A stretch of 64,000 nucleotides of DNA. It comes from Tumebacillus_A lipolyticus (GTDB lineage Bacteria > Bacillota > Bacilli > Tumebacillales > Tumebacillaceae). The notes beneath the pieces were generated by a model. It was given only the letters and a program-made list of their open reading frames with translations. It had not been told where the DNA came from and searched no databases. The DNA lies in the NCBI RefSeq assembly GCF_042682745.1, contig NZ_JBHUIO010000006.1, positions 1 through 64,000 of the forward strand, given 5' to 3'. A program made the translations under genes and the position numbers. Positions 1 through 8,252 of this stretch are shown here, piece after piece (the stretch's first letter is position 1; every line of letters begins with the position of its first letter).

Positions 1-142
1 CTTCATAACACTCGTTTAGTTTTCAAGGATCAATCGTTTTGCTCTTTCGCGTCGTCCGCCGTTTCGCGGCGACAAGAAATAATATAACACATCGCAAGAA
101 GCAAAATCAATAACAATTTATTCCTATCAGAAAAAATATCAA
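1..142 (-). promoter_or_regulatory. rRNA operon leader with tandem promoters
   Basis: Read on the minus strand, two promoter-like units lie in tandem. The first is TTGATA (137-142), a 16-nt spacer and TAAATT (115-120). The second is TTGATT (105-110), an 18-nt spacer and TATATT (81-86). About 40 nt further on, near positions 10-31, is the sequence gatccttgaaaactaaacg, which is typical of the leader before 16S rRNA and of rRNA spacers in Bacilli. In B. subtilis lysS is also followed by rRNA operons. No mature rRNA sequence lies inside the window, so the operon itself is inferred. Confidence 0.7.
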
Positions 143-232
143 GAACAGCTTTTGAACGATCTTTTTCTCGATCGTACCGTTCAAACGTTCTGTCGCTCGC
201 GGCGACAAGAGCTATCTTACCACTTCACGATC

Positions 233-437
233 TTATCCACAATGTCCACAGTGGAACAAATCCTAACAAACTCCGACATGATCCAGCACCAACCGCGTAA
301 AACACAGCCATTCCCCTGTTTCACTCGGGATGGAAGCACCGATTCGCGCAGAGAAGTTGTCCACAAAACCGGCCATTATCCCCAAGTTATCCACATCGTC
401 CACAAAGTTACCCACAAATTCACACGAATTATCCCCA
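233..437. promoter_or_regulatory. Cluster of DnaA boxes
   Basis: Two perfect matches to the DnaA box TTATCCACA lie at 233-241 and 387-395. One-mismatch copies lie at 357-365 (TTGTCCACA), 376-384 and 429-437 (TTATCCCCA) and 408-416 (TTACCCACA). Weaker copies lie at 242-250 and 396-404. All are in the same orientation. From 376 to 437 they repeat at steps of about 9-12 bp, close to one helical turn. No dnaA or dnaN is adjacent, so this looks like a non-oriC DnaA-binding cluster between lysS and the rRNA promoters. The open frame crossing this stretch does not look like a gene. Confidence 0.7.
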
Positions 438-520
438 TTTTTGTTGCGCGGCTTGCTTACAGCATCGCCTTCAGCAGCACCTTCGCCTTGTCACGCTTTG
501 CGAAAACACTCCTTGTCAAA

Positions 521-554
521 AATAAAAAGGACTTAGCCGATCGGCTAAGTCCTT
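521..554 (-). terminator. lysS terminator
   Basis: A perfect 14-bp stem (527-540 with 541-554) is followed on the minus strand by a T-rich tract. It lies just beyond the lysS stop codon. Confidence 0.85.
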
Positions 555-567
555 CCGAATGTTCATC

Positions 568-2073
568 CTAGACGTGACGCATATGCGGGAACAACAACAC
601 ATCGCGAATCGATGGTTGGTTGGTCAGCAGCATGACGACGCGGTCGATGCCGATGCCCAGACCGCCCGTTGGCGGCATCCCATATTCGAGCGCTTGAATG
701 AAATCTTCATCCATCTCATGCGCCTCATCATTGCCTTGCTCTTTCTCTTCCAACTGCGCTTCGAAGCGCTGGCGCTGGTCGATCGGATCGTTCAGCTCCG
801 TAAACGCGTTCGCATGCTCGCGTCCGACGATAAACAGCTCAAAGCGATCCGTATAGCGTGGATCTTCTGGGTTTTTCTTCGCCAGCGGCGAGATCTCCAC
901 CGGGTGGCCGGTGATAAACGTCGGCTGGATCAGGCTCGACTCCACAAACTCCTCGAAGAACGCGTTGAGGATATGGCCGACTTTCCATGCCTTTTCCGCC
1001 TGCACCTTGTGCTCCTTCGCCAGTTGATGCGCCTCTTCGTCTGTGTGCACCTGTTTGAAATCAACACCGCACGCTTCCTTGACCGCATCGACCATCGAAA
1101 TGCGCTTCCACTGCGGAGACAGATCCACCTGCACGCCCTGGTATTCGATCTGCGTCGTCCCGAGCACCTGCTGTGCCGCGTAGACGATGCTGTTCTCCGT
1201 AAGCGTCATGATGTCGGTGTAGTCCGCATACGCCTGATACAGCTCAAGCATCGTGAACTCAGGGTTATGGCGAGTGGACACCCCTTCGTTGCGATAGGCG
1301 CGACCGATCTCGTATACGCGCTCCAAGCCGCCAACGATCAACCGCTTCAGCGGCAGTTCGAGCGCGATCCGCATGTACAGCTCCATATCGAGCGCGTTGT
1401 GATGCGTGACGAACGGACGAGCGGCCGCGCCGCCAGCGATCGCATGCATCGTCGGGGTCTCTACCTCAAGGAATCCTTGTCCATCAAAGAAATGACGCAT
1501 CGCTTGGATGATCTTCGAGCGCTGCACAAACGTCTCGCGCACATCCGGGTTGACGATCAGATCGACATAGCGCTGACGATAGCGCTGCTCCACATCTTTC
1601 AGTCCTGCGTGCTTGTCGGGCAGGGGACGCAACGACTTGGTCATCAGTTCGAGAGCCGACACGTTGATCGACACTTCCCCTTTGTTCGTTTTAAAGATCG
1701 TCCCTTCAACCGCGATAAAATCACCGATGTCCATCTTATCAAACAGCTCGTAGGACGCATCGCCGACCGTGTCCTTCTTGACGTAGATCTGCACACGCCC
1801 CGCACGGTCTTGGATGTGCGAGAAGCTCGCCTTCCCTTGACCGCGCTTCAGCATGATCCGACCGGCGATCAATACCGGCTGATTGATCTCCGCCAACTCC
1901 TCCTTGGTCAAGTTCTCGCCAAAAGCGAGGACCTCCAAAGAAGTATGGGACGCTTCAAAGCGTTTGCCCCACGGTTCGATCCCTTTGTCGTACAGGGCCT
2001 GCAACTTTTCGCGGCGGACCTGCATCTGCTCGTTTACTTCGAGCGCGGGCGTGGATTGCTGTTGTTCTGACAT
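568..2073 (-). CDS. lysS: Lysyl-tRNA synthetase (class II)
   Basis: This cytoplasmic enzyme charges tRNA-Lys with lysine using ATP. The 501-residue product has the class II layout. An N-terminal OB-fold anticodon-binding domain spans about residues 55-140. Motif 1 contains RSKIIQAMRHFF, motif 2 contains YRNEGVSTRHNPEFTMLE, and motif 3 near the C-terminus contains GGLGIGIDRVVMLL. The ATG at 2073 was preferred over an upstream in-frame TTG because GGAG lies 9 nt before it. greA ends 22 nt upstream, so the two are probably cotranscribed. A strong terminator follows, then the rRNA promoters. Confidence 0.97.
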   Translation of the reverse strand: MSEQQQSTPALEVNEQMQVRREKLQALYDKGIEPWGKRFEASHTSLEVLAFGENLTKEELAEINQPVLIAGRIMLKRGQGKASFSHIQDRAGRVQIYVKKDTVGDASYELFDKMDIGDFIAVEGTIFKTNKGEVSINVSALELMTKSLRPLPDKHAGLKDVEQRYRQRYVDLIVNPDVRETFVQRSKIIQAMRHFFDGQGFLEVETPTMHAIAGGAAARPFVTHHNALDMELYMRIALELPLKRLIVGGLERVYEIGRAYRNEGVSTRHNPEFTMLELYQAYADYTDIMTLTENSIVYAAQQVLGTTQIEYQGVQVDLSPQWKRISMVDAVKEACGVDFKQVHTDEEAHQLAKEHKVQAEKAWKVGHILNAFFEEFVESSLIQPTFITGHPVEISPLAKKNPEDPRYTDRFELFIVGREHANAFTELNDPIDQRQRFEAQLEEKEQGNDEAHEMDEDFIQALEYGMPPTGGLGIGIDRVVMLLTNQPSIRDVLLFPHMRHV

Positions 2074-2094
2074 CGCTCTCAACTCCGATAGATT

Positions 2095-2571
2095 CTATTT
2101 TTTGATCTCTAAGATCTCATATTCGATCGTACCCGCCGGTACATTAACTTCAATCTTATCGCCAATCACCCGTCCAAGTAAAGCCCGACCGACAGGAGAC
2201 TCGTTCGAAATTTTGTTTTCGGTCGGATCTGCCTCCGCAGTGCCGACGATCGTGTATTCCATCACATCGCCATACTCGATGTCCTTGATCACCACACAGT
2301 TGCCGATGCCGACCGCCCCGGTGCTCAGATCGGACTCGCTGATGATGCGGGCGTTGCGCAGCATCTTCTCCAGCGTGATGATGCGACCTTCAATAAAAGC
2401 CTGTTCGTTTTTCGCATCATCATACTCTGAGTTCTCGCTGATATCTCCGTAGCTGATCGCCACTTTGATCCGCTCGGCCACCTCGCGGCGCTTCACCGAT
2501 TTCAGATGGTCCAGCTCTTCTTCTAATTTCTGAAGCCCACCGATGGTGAGCAACGTTTCCTTCTCCGACAT
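2095..2571 (-). CDS. greA: Transcription elongation factor GreA
   Basis: GreA rescues backtracked RNA polymerase by stimulating cleavage of the nascent RNA 3' end. The 158-residue length is typical. The N-terminal coiled coil carries the acidic tip (ISENSEYDDAKNEQ), followed by the FKBP-like C-terminal domain ending in YEILEIKK. The start at 2571 is set by AGGAGG shortly upstream. A longer open frame upstream (to 2688) has no GreA-like sequence. It lies directly upstream of lysS, suggesting one transcript. Confidence 0.95.
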   Translation of the reverse strand: MSEKETLLTIGGLQKLEEELDHLKSVKRREVAERIKVAISYGDISENSEYDDAKNEQAFIEGRIITLEKMLRNARIISESDLSTGAVGIGNCVVIKDIEYGDVMEYTIVGTAEADPTENKISNESPVGRALLGRVIGDKIEVNVPAGTIEYEILEIKK

Positions 2572-2703
2572 ATGTACCAGCTCCTCCTGATCAGATTCGA
2601 TCTTGGTCATCAGACTATAGAAAAACACTGCCAACCGCATCTGCTGACAGTGCTCCGCTCTGTTTATTTCATAAAACATATCTTTCAAAAGATTATAGTT
2701 GCT

Positions 2704-3612
2704 TCAAACCCGATCTGTCAACGATTCAATGCGCGGTTCAAATCCGATCCGATTCAGCAGCGACACATAGCGCATCGGAGCGAGCTCGCGGTCGCTCTCC
2801 GCCAAGGCGACAAGCAGCGCCTCGATCGCATTCGTGCCGAAGCTCCTGCCGGAAAAGTCAGGCGTCGTCGTCACCAGATGCTCGACGCCGCGCGCGCGCA
2901 ACATCTGCACATCTGCTGGCGTCACCGTGTTGGTCACGACCGTCTTGCCTGTCAGCCGCTCCGGAAGATGACGTCGAATAAAATGAAAGTCGCCTGCGAT
3001 CACATCGGCATCCAGGTAGTGCTGTTCATATTTCGCCCGAATCTCCTGCTGCTTCTCACCGGTCGGATACAAAAAGCGGATCGGCAGCTTGGTGATCAGC
3101 GGTGCGATCATCCGCGCCGCACGATCGAGCCCCTGCAGGGAGCGAATCGCCAGCGGCAACCCCAATCCGAACATCAGATCGCCAAAGACCACTTCACATC
3201 CGATCTCCACCAGCGCGGTCGCCATGCCAAATCGGTCGGCGCCCGAGACGAGCAGCACGCTTTTGTTGCGCAAGCGAATCTGCGGGTGATCGGCCAAGCT
3301 GCGCACCACATGGCGCTCCAAGCCGTTTTTCAGCCCCGATCCATCGACGATCGGCGAGCGAGTCGCATGGCGGGCGATCAGCTCCGCCTCCCGAAAGGTG
3401 TAGCGGCGATCGCTCAGGTACAGATAGCGGTCGAGGCCGCCCATTCCGAACGCATCGACTTTGCCATCCAACCTCCGAATCTCCTCGATCACCTTGCGCC
3501 GATCCCCGTCGGTGCCGATCCGTTCGAGGAGCACCTCCTCTCCCAAAAGGGAGAGCTGCACGCTGTGATCGCGCAGAGAAGAACCGAGGGAGACGCTGAC
3601 CACTCGTTTCAC
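2704..3612 (-). CDS. Conserved protein with Rossmann-like core, resembling proteins annotated quinate 5-dehydrogenase
   Basis: About 302 residues with a probable GTG start at 3612 preceded by a GGAG-type site. The N-terminus reads VKRVVSVSLGSSLRDHSVQ. A central segment (VLLVSGADRFGMATALVEIG) looks like a nucleotide-binding beta-alpha-beta unit. I recall similar Bacillota proteins carrying the automatic name quinate 5-dehydrogenase, but I see no classical shikimate-dehydrogenase motifs, so the enzymatic role is unproven. It lies between dusB (75 nt upstream) and greA. The open frame continues upstream to 3828 across the end of dusB, but that part does not look like protein of this family. Confidence 0.55.
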   Translation of the reverse strand: MKRVVSVSLGSSLRDHSVQLSLLGEEVLLERIGTDGDRRKVIEEIRRLDGKVDAFGMGGLDRYLYLSDRRYTFREAELIARHATRSPIVDGSGLKNGLERHVVRSLADHPQIRLRNKSVLLVSGADRFGMATALVEIGCEVVFGDLMFGLGLPLAIRSLQGLDRAARMIAPLITKLPIRFLYPTGEKQQEIRAKYEQHYLDADVIAGDFHFIRRHLPERLTGKTVVTNTVTPADVQMLRARGVEHLVTTTPDFSGRSFGTNAIEALLVALAESDRELAPMRYVSLLNRIGFEPRIESLTDRV

Positions 3613-3686
3613 ATCTCCACCCCCTGCCGGAAAATCTGGAAAGTCTCCCTTCCATCCTCTCCAGCAAGCAGCGGTTTTAGACGGTG

Positions 3687-4685
3687 CTAGATCATCGCTT
3701 CCTGCGCTTCCGACCTGATCAGATATTCCAGATACTCGTCGAGCGCATCGCGAAGCGACTGCGACGTCTCCAAGAGGTTGATCCGGTCGCGGAACTGGTT
3801 CGAATCGCGAAGTCCTTTCGTGTACCAAGCGATGTGCTTTCTCATCTCGCGCGTGCCGACATGCTCCCCTTTTTCAGCGACGAGCAGGTCGGTGTGGCGC
3901 AGCGCCACGCGGATGCGCTCCTCCGCCGTCGGCGGCATCAGCTCTTCCCCGGTCTGCATGAAGTGGGTGACCGCGCGGAAGATCCACGGGTTGCCGAGCG
4001 ATCCTCGGCCGATCATCACGCCGTCACAGCCTGTCTCCCTGAGCAGTTGCATCGCCTTTTGCGGTGTGGTGACATCGCCGTTGCCGATCACGGGGATCTT
4101 CACCGCCGCCTTCACCTCGCGGATGATGCTCCAGTCTGCCTCACCCTGGTACATCTGCTTCGCGGTGCGCCCGTGGACGGACACCGCTTTCGCTCCCGCC
4201 TGCTCGACCGCCTTCGCCACCGCGACCGCGTTGATGTTGTCATCGTCCCAACCCTTGCGGAACTTGACGGTGACCGGCTTGTTCGGCACCGCCTTGACGA
4301 CCGCTTCCACGATGCGCGCCGCATTTTCCGGGTCGCGCGCAAGCGCTGCGCCCGAGCCCGCCCGGTGGATCTTGCTCGCCGGGCAGCCCATGTTGATGTC
4401 GACGATCGCCGCATCGGTGTTGGCGACCAGCTCAGCTGCGATTCCCATCGATTCTGCGTCACAGCCGACCAATTGCATCGAGACTGGCTTCTCCTCCGGC
4501 AGGATGGTCAGCATGGAGCGAGTTTTCGCGTTGCCATGCTGCAAAGCTTTCGTCGCTACCATCTCCGCACAGACCATGCCCGCTCCCATCTCTTTCGCCA
4601 AGATGCGAAACGACGGGTTGCACACACCTGCCATCGGCGCCAAGATCACATTGTTCTCCAGCTCCACATTTCCGATCTTCAACAT
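3687..4685 (-). CDS. dusB: tRNA dihydrouridine synthase (DusB/NifR3 family)
   Basis: This flavoenzyme reduces specific uridines of tRNA to dihydrouridine using FMN and NADPH. The 332-residue protein opens with the family signature LAPMAGVCNPSFRILAKEMG. It carries the catalytic cysteine in NMGCPASKI and an FMN-phosphate segment GVMIGRGSLGNPW. A GGGAGTGAG site precedes the ATG. As in B. subtilis, it follows yazB and precedes lysS, although two extra genes (the 2704-3612 gene and greA) lie in between here. Confidence 0.93.
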   Translation of the reverse strand: MLKIGNVELENNVILAPMAGVCNPSFRILAKEMGAGMVCAEMVATKALQHGNAKTRSMLTILPEEKPVSMQLVGCDAESMGIAAELVANTDAAIVDINMGCPASKIHRAGSGAALARDPENAARIVEAVVKAVPNKPVTVKFRKGWDDDNINAVAVAKAVEQAGAKAVSVHGRTAKQMYQGEADWSIIREVKAAVKIPVIGNGDVTTPQKAMQLLRETGCDGVMIGRGSLGNPWIFRAVTHFMQTGEELMPPTAEERIRVALRHTDLLVAEKGEHVGTREMRKHIAWYTKGLRDSNQFRDRINLLETSQSLRDALDEYLEYLIRSEAQEAMI

Positions 4686-4792
4686 GAAACGCTCACTCCC
4701 ATCTATATAGAACAGCGAAAAACACAGACCTGCGGTCTGTGCCTCGCATCAAATTTCGTTACTGCCATCTTACCATCTGTCGCTCGCTCCGC

Positions 4793-5011
4793 TCAACCAC
4801 CAATTGTTAGCGACTCTCCGCGAAGCTCCTGCTCCGTCACGCCGAGCACCGAGTGGATGGAGCGCAAGATCTCGGTCGAAGGATCTCTAGTTCCGCGCTC
4901 AATCGCACCGACGATCGCAATCGAGACGTGCAGTTTGTCGGCCAGCTCCTGTTGGGTGAGGTTCTTCAGCTTTCGAAAAGCTCGCAACCGCTTGCCAATT
5001 GTATCTGACAT
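4793..5011 (-). CDS. yazB: Small XRE-family DNA-binding protein YazB
   Basis: A 72-residue protein made almost entirely of one helix-turn-helix of the Cro/CI (XRE) type: LKNLTQQELADKLHVSIAIV followed by GAIERGTRDPSTEIL. Its position between folK and dusB matches yazB of B. subtilis. It overlaps the 3' end of folK by 46 nt, implying translational coupling. The regulatory target is not known from sequence. Confidence 0.85.
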   Translation of the reverse strand: MSDTIGKRLRAFRKLKNLTQQELADKLHVSIAIVGAIERGTRDPSTEILRSIHSVLGVTEQELRGESLTIGG

Positions 5012-5502
5012 CGAGAGACCCCTTCCTTCCCGTCAACCTGATCGGCCATGTCTGACACGGTTTGCAGCGTTACAGGATGCACCATGTCGCCTGCAAGGTC
5101 TGCGAGCGGTAGTAGGACGAATGCGCGTTCCGCCATGCGAGGATGTGGTACGATGAGCTCCGCCGTGTCCATGACCTGCTTGTCTATGAGCAGGATGTCT
5201 ATATCTAATGTACGCGGTCCCCACCTGATATCCCTTTGACGACCCATGTCTAATTCTGTAGAACTGGTGACGAAAAGCAACTTTTTCGGATCGAGCGCCG
5301 TCTTGAGCTCGATCGCCACGTTCAAAAAATCGGGCTGGTCGGTCATCCCGACCGGGGCGGTCTCGTAGACGGGGGAGATGCGGGTCACCTCGATGTCCGG
5401 ATGATCGTTCAAGCGGGCGATCGCACTGCGCAGATTCTGCATGCGATCGCCCAGGTTGGAACCGAGCGACAGGTAGGCGGTGTGGCGATGCTTATCGTTC
5501 AC
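4966..5502 (-). CDS. folK: 2-amino-4-hydroxy-6-hydroxymethyldihydropteridine pyrophosphokinase
   Basis: HPPK transfers pyrophosphate from ATP to hydroxymethyl-dihydropterin, the step before dihydropteroate synthase in folate synthesis. Family motifs are LSLGSNLGDRMQNL at the N-terminus, YETAPVGMTDQPDFLN, and RWGPRTLDIDILLID with VPHPRMAERAFVLLPL. The 178 residues include a C-terminal tail that overlaps yazB. Its start overlaps the end of folB by 11 nt, so folB, folK and yazB are translationally linked. Confidence 0.95.
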   Translation of the reverse strand: MNDKHRHTAYLSLGSNLGDRMQNLRSAIARLNDHPDIEVTRISPVYETAPVGMTDQPDFLNVAIELKTALDPKKLLFVTSSTELDMGRQRDIRWGPRTLDIDILLIDKQVMDTAELIVPHPRMAERAFVLLPLADLAGDMVHPVTLQTVSDMADQVDGKEGVSRCQIQLASGCELFES

Positions 5503-5851
5503 GATAGACCTCCACCGCGACTCCCTGCAAAGTGCCGGCGAACGGCGGCATCGGCTTGGTCACCTTCACCCGCACCTTTTGCACGCGCTCATAGGTGGAG
5601 AGCATCTGCTGGGCGATGCGCTCGGCGAGCGTTTCCAACAGTTGCACCGGCTCGCCCTCCATGATCTTTTTGATCTCCGCGTACGCTTCCCCGTAGTGGA
5701 TCGTCGCTGTCAAATCGTCTGTCGTCCCCGCCTCGCGAAGCGAAGTGTAGAGGGTGAGGTCAGCATAGAAGCGCTGCCCGAGGCGATTTTCCTCCTCAAA
5801 AACTCCATGATAGCCGTAAAACTCCATGCCTGATATGTAGATCGCATCCAT
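5492..5851 (-). CDS. folB: Dihydroneopterin aldolase
   Basis: FolB cleaves dihydroneopterin to hydroxymethyl-dihydropterin and glycolaldehyde. The 119-residue length is normal. It has the expected N-terminal signature GMEFYGYHGVFEEENRLGQ, containing the active-site glutamate, and a C-terminal VTKPMPPFAGTLQGVAVEV. It sits 46 nt downstream of folP and overlaps folK, completing the folP-folB-folK order known from Bacillus. Confidence 0.94.
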   Translation of the reverse strand: MDAIYISGMEFYGYHGVFEEENRLGQRFYADLTLYTSLREAGTTDDLTATIHYGEAYAEIKKIMEGEPVQLLETLAERIAQQMLSTYERVQKVRVKVTKPMPPFAGTLQGVAVEVYRER

Positions 5852-5897
5852 CTTATCCGTCTCTCCTTCGCTGGGTCTTCGCTTCCTTCAACTCTGC

Positions 5898-7085
5898 TCA
5901 GCGCACCATCGCGTCTGTCATCCGGGCGACGCGCGCCATCGCCAACACATCGTGCACCCGCACGATGTCGACGCCTTTGGCGATGCCGAGCGCAACGGTG
6001 GCAGCCGTGCCCTCCACCCGTTCCTCGACAGGCAGGTGCAGCGTATTTCCGATCATCGATTTGCGCGAGGTGCCGAGCAATACCGGATAGCCCAGCCCGA
6101 CAAAATCGTCCATCCGCTTCATCATATACAGGTTTTGCTCATGCGTCTTGCCAAATCCGATGCCAGGGTCGAGGATGATGTTTTCATCGCGCACGCCCGC
6201 CTCGTGCGCCAGCCGAATCGACTCGCGAATATCGCCGACGACGCCGGTGATCAGATCGCGCTCATGCGGTGTTTCGCGGTTGTGCATCAGGATGACTGGG
6301 CAGTCGAGAGCGGCGCAGATGCCAGCGAGCGTCGAGTCCTTTTTAAAACCCCAGACATCGTTGACGATGTGGGCGCCCGCCTCGATCGCCGCTTTGGCGA
6401 CCTCCCCTTTGTAGGTGTCGATCGACAGCGGCACGTGAACCTCTTGCGCCAACCGCTCGATCACCGGGATCACGCGGCGAATCTCCTCTTCTGCCGACAC
6501 CGGATCGTGCCCTGGGCGCGTCGATTCACCGCCGATGTCCAAGATGTCGGCGCCTGCCGCCACCATCTCTTTGGCGTGCTGAACCGCTCGGTCGAGGTCT
6601 GTCCAACGCCCGCCGTCCGAAAAAGAGTCGGGCGTCAGATTGAGGATGCCCATCATGTAGGTGCGCGTTCCAAAGTCAAAGGAAAACTTGCCCCCTGCAA
6701 AGGTGAGCGTCGGCGAAGCTTTCCGATCATAGCGATCGATCGCCTCGGCCAGCTCTTGCCCGAGCTGTTTGAGACCGAAAGGCTGAATGCGCAGCTTGTC
6801 GATCAGCTCAAGATATTGTCGCTTCGTCCCCATCAGCACGATCGAAGAGTCGCCTGCAGACAGGTCTGCCACATCGCGGTGCACCGCCGCATCCCCGCCG
6901 CGGGAGAGCATCTCCTGCTTCAAGATGTTCGCCGCCTTCAAGCTCACCTCGTCAATGCGAATCACAAAGCTGCGCCCTTTGTTCAGCATGATCCGATTCC
7001 CCGCCTCGGTCGAACCGACCAGCCGGAACTCCGCATGCAGGTGCGCTTCATTTTCAATATGTATCACATAAGGATTGTATCTCAT
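5898..7085 (-). CDS. folP: Dihydropteroate synthase with N-terminal extension
   Basis: FolP condenses p-aminobenzoate with hydroxymethyl-dihydropterin pyrophosphate and is the sulfonamide target. The catalytic TIM-barrel begins near residue 135 (MGILNLTPDSFSDGG) and continues with DIGGESTRPG, ILDPGIGFGKTHEQN and LLGTSRKSMIG. At 395 residues it is about 110-120 longer than the usual enzyme. The extra N-terminal domain has no motif I recognise; it is not an obvious frame artefact because the ATG has a GAGGGGG site. pabA, pabB and pabC, which precede this gene in B. subtilis, are absent. Confidence 0.93.
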   Translation of the reverse strand: MRYNPYVIHIENEAHLHAEFRLVGSTEAGNRIMLNKGRSFVIRIDEVSLKAANILKQEMLSRGGDAAVHRDVADLSAGDSSIVLMGTKRQYLELIDKLRIQPFGLKQLGQELAEAIDRYDRKASPTLTFAGGKFSFDFGTRTYMMGILNLTPDSFSDGGRWTDLDRAVQHAKEMVAAGADILDIGGESTRPGHDPVSAEEEIRRVIPVIERLAQEVHVPLSIDTYKGEVAKAAIEAGAHIVNDVWGFKKDSTLAGICAALDCPVILMHNRETPHERDLITGVVGDIRESIRLAHEAGVRDENIILDPGIGFGKTHEQNLYMMKRMDDFVGLGYPVLLGTSRKSMIGNTLHLPVEERVEGTAATVALGIAKGVDIVRVHDVLAMARVARMTDAMVR

Positions 7086-7198
7086 CCTCGATTCCCCCTC
7101 GCCAAACTTTTTTCATTATAGCAAATGAAACTAAAAAAGATTGCCGGTTGGCAACCTTTTCGTCTGGCGATGGCGAAGGGCGATCAGCAGGATGGCAC

Positions 7199-7229
7199 AA
7201 AAAAGTAAGCACCAAAAAGGTGCTTACTC
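7199..7229 (-). terminator. cysK terminator
   Basis: A 9-bp stem (gtaagcacc at 7206-7214 with ggtgcttac at 7220-7228) is followed on the minus strand by a run of Ts. It separates cysK from the folP-folB-folK-yazB unit. Confidence 0.8.
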
Positions 7230-7237
7230 TGGTCGTT

Positions 7238-8161
7238 CTATTCAAACTGGAACAGCGCGGTCGACAGATACCGCTCCCCGGTGGACGGAGCCACGGTGAG
7301 CACTTTCTTGCCCTTGCCGAGCTTTTGGGCGATCTGCAGGGCAGCGTACACGTTGCCGCCGGAGGAGATCCCGACGAGGATGCCCTCATCTTTGGCGAGG
7401 CGACGCGCATATTCGAACGCGATCTCGTTCTCGACTTGGATGATCTCATCCACTTGGTCGGTGTTCATGATCGACGGAACGAACCCTGCGCCGATGCCCT
7501 GGATTTTGTGCGGCCCAGGTTGTCCGCCGGAGAGTACCGGAGAGGCGCTCGGCTCGACAGCCACGACCTTGATGTTCGGGTTGCTCGACTTGAGCACTTC
7601 GCCGACGCCGGTCAGCGTGCCGCCGGTGCCAACGCCCGCGACGAACGCATCCAACTGCCCGTCAAACGCAGCAAGAATCTCTTGCGCGGTCGTCTCGCGA
7701 TGGATCTTCGGGTTCGCTGGGTTGTCAAACTGCTGCGGGATGAACCAAGATGGGTTCTCCTCTTTCAGCGCGTTCGCCTTGGCGATCGCGCCCTTCATCC
7801 CCTCTGCACCCGGAGTGAGCACCAGCTCTGCCCCGTACGCGCGGAGCAGGTTGCGACGCTCGACCGACATCGTGTCCGGCATGACCAGCACAGCTCGGTA
7901 CCCTTTTGCTGCCGCCATCATCGCAAGCCCGATACCGGTGTTGCCCGATGTCGGCTCGACGAGCGTATCGCCCGGCTTGATCTCTCCCGCCTTTTCCGCT
8001 TCGACGATCATCGAGTAGGCGATGCGGTCCTTCACCGAGCCGCCCGGGTTGAACGACTCCAGTTTCACATAGATCTCCGCATCGTCCGGCCCGCCGATGG
8101 TGTTCAATTTGATGATCGGAGTCTGCCCGATCAGTTCTGCAATGTTATTTGCCACGCGCAT
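7238..8161 (-). CDS. cysK: Cysteine synthase A (O-acetylserine sulfhydrylase)
   Basis: A PLP enzyme that makes cysteine from O-acetylserine and sulfide. In 307 residues it shows the PLP lysine in ESFNPGGSVKDRIAYSMI, the substrate loop PTSGNTGIG and the phosphate-binding GVGTGGTLTGVG. The ATG at 8161 was chosen for the GGGAGGT site just upstream, not the in-frame codon at 8191. hslO lies upstream as in B. subtilis. I see no S-box or T-box in the 90-nt gap. Confidence 0.95.
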   Translation of the reverse strand: MRVANNIAELIGQTPIIKLNTIGGPDDAEIYVKLESFNPGGSVKDRIAYSMIVEAEKAGEIKPGDTLVEPTSGNTGIGLAMMAAAKGYRAVLVMPDTMSVERRNLLRAYGAELVLTPGAEGMKGAIAKANALKEENPSWFIPQQFDNPANPKIHRETTAQEILAAFDGQLDAFVAGVGTGGTLTGVGEVLKSSNPNIKVVAVEPSASPVLSGGQPGPHKIQGIGAGFVPSIMNTDQVDEIIQVENEIAFEYARRLAKDEGILVGISSGGNVYAALQIAQKLGKGKKVLTVAPSTGERYLSTALFQFE

Positions 8162-8252
8162 TGGTTGTACCTCCCCTAAATCCATAGCCAAGTATTGCAG
8201 TTGGATTTACGATATTTGTTACTCATAGTGTAGCGCGGGAGACCTTTTTCTG

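Noticed and set aside
152..571. 139-codon plus-strand frame across the DnaA-box region
   Set aside because: It covers the box cluster and the lysS terminator, and its sequence is repetitive (TKLPTNSHELSP-like in the other frame). It is not a gene.
559..2070. Long plus-strand frame of 503 codons opposite lysS
   Set aside because: It mirrors lysS exactly, has low-complexity Arg/Leu/His-rich protein and no ribosome-binding site. It is a shadow produced by GC-rich codon use.
3684..5156. Plus-strand frame of 490 codons opposite dusB and yazB
   Set aside because: Spans two genes and their intergenic region in antisense, and has no family character.
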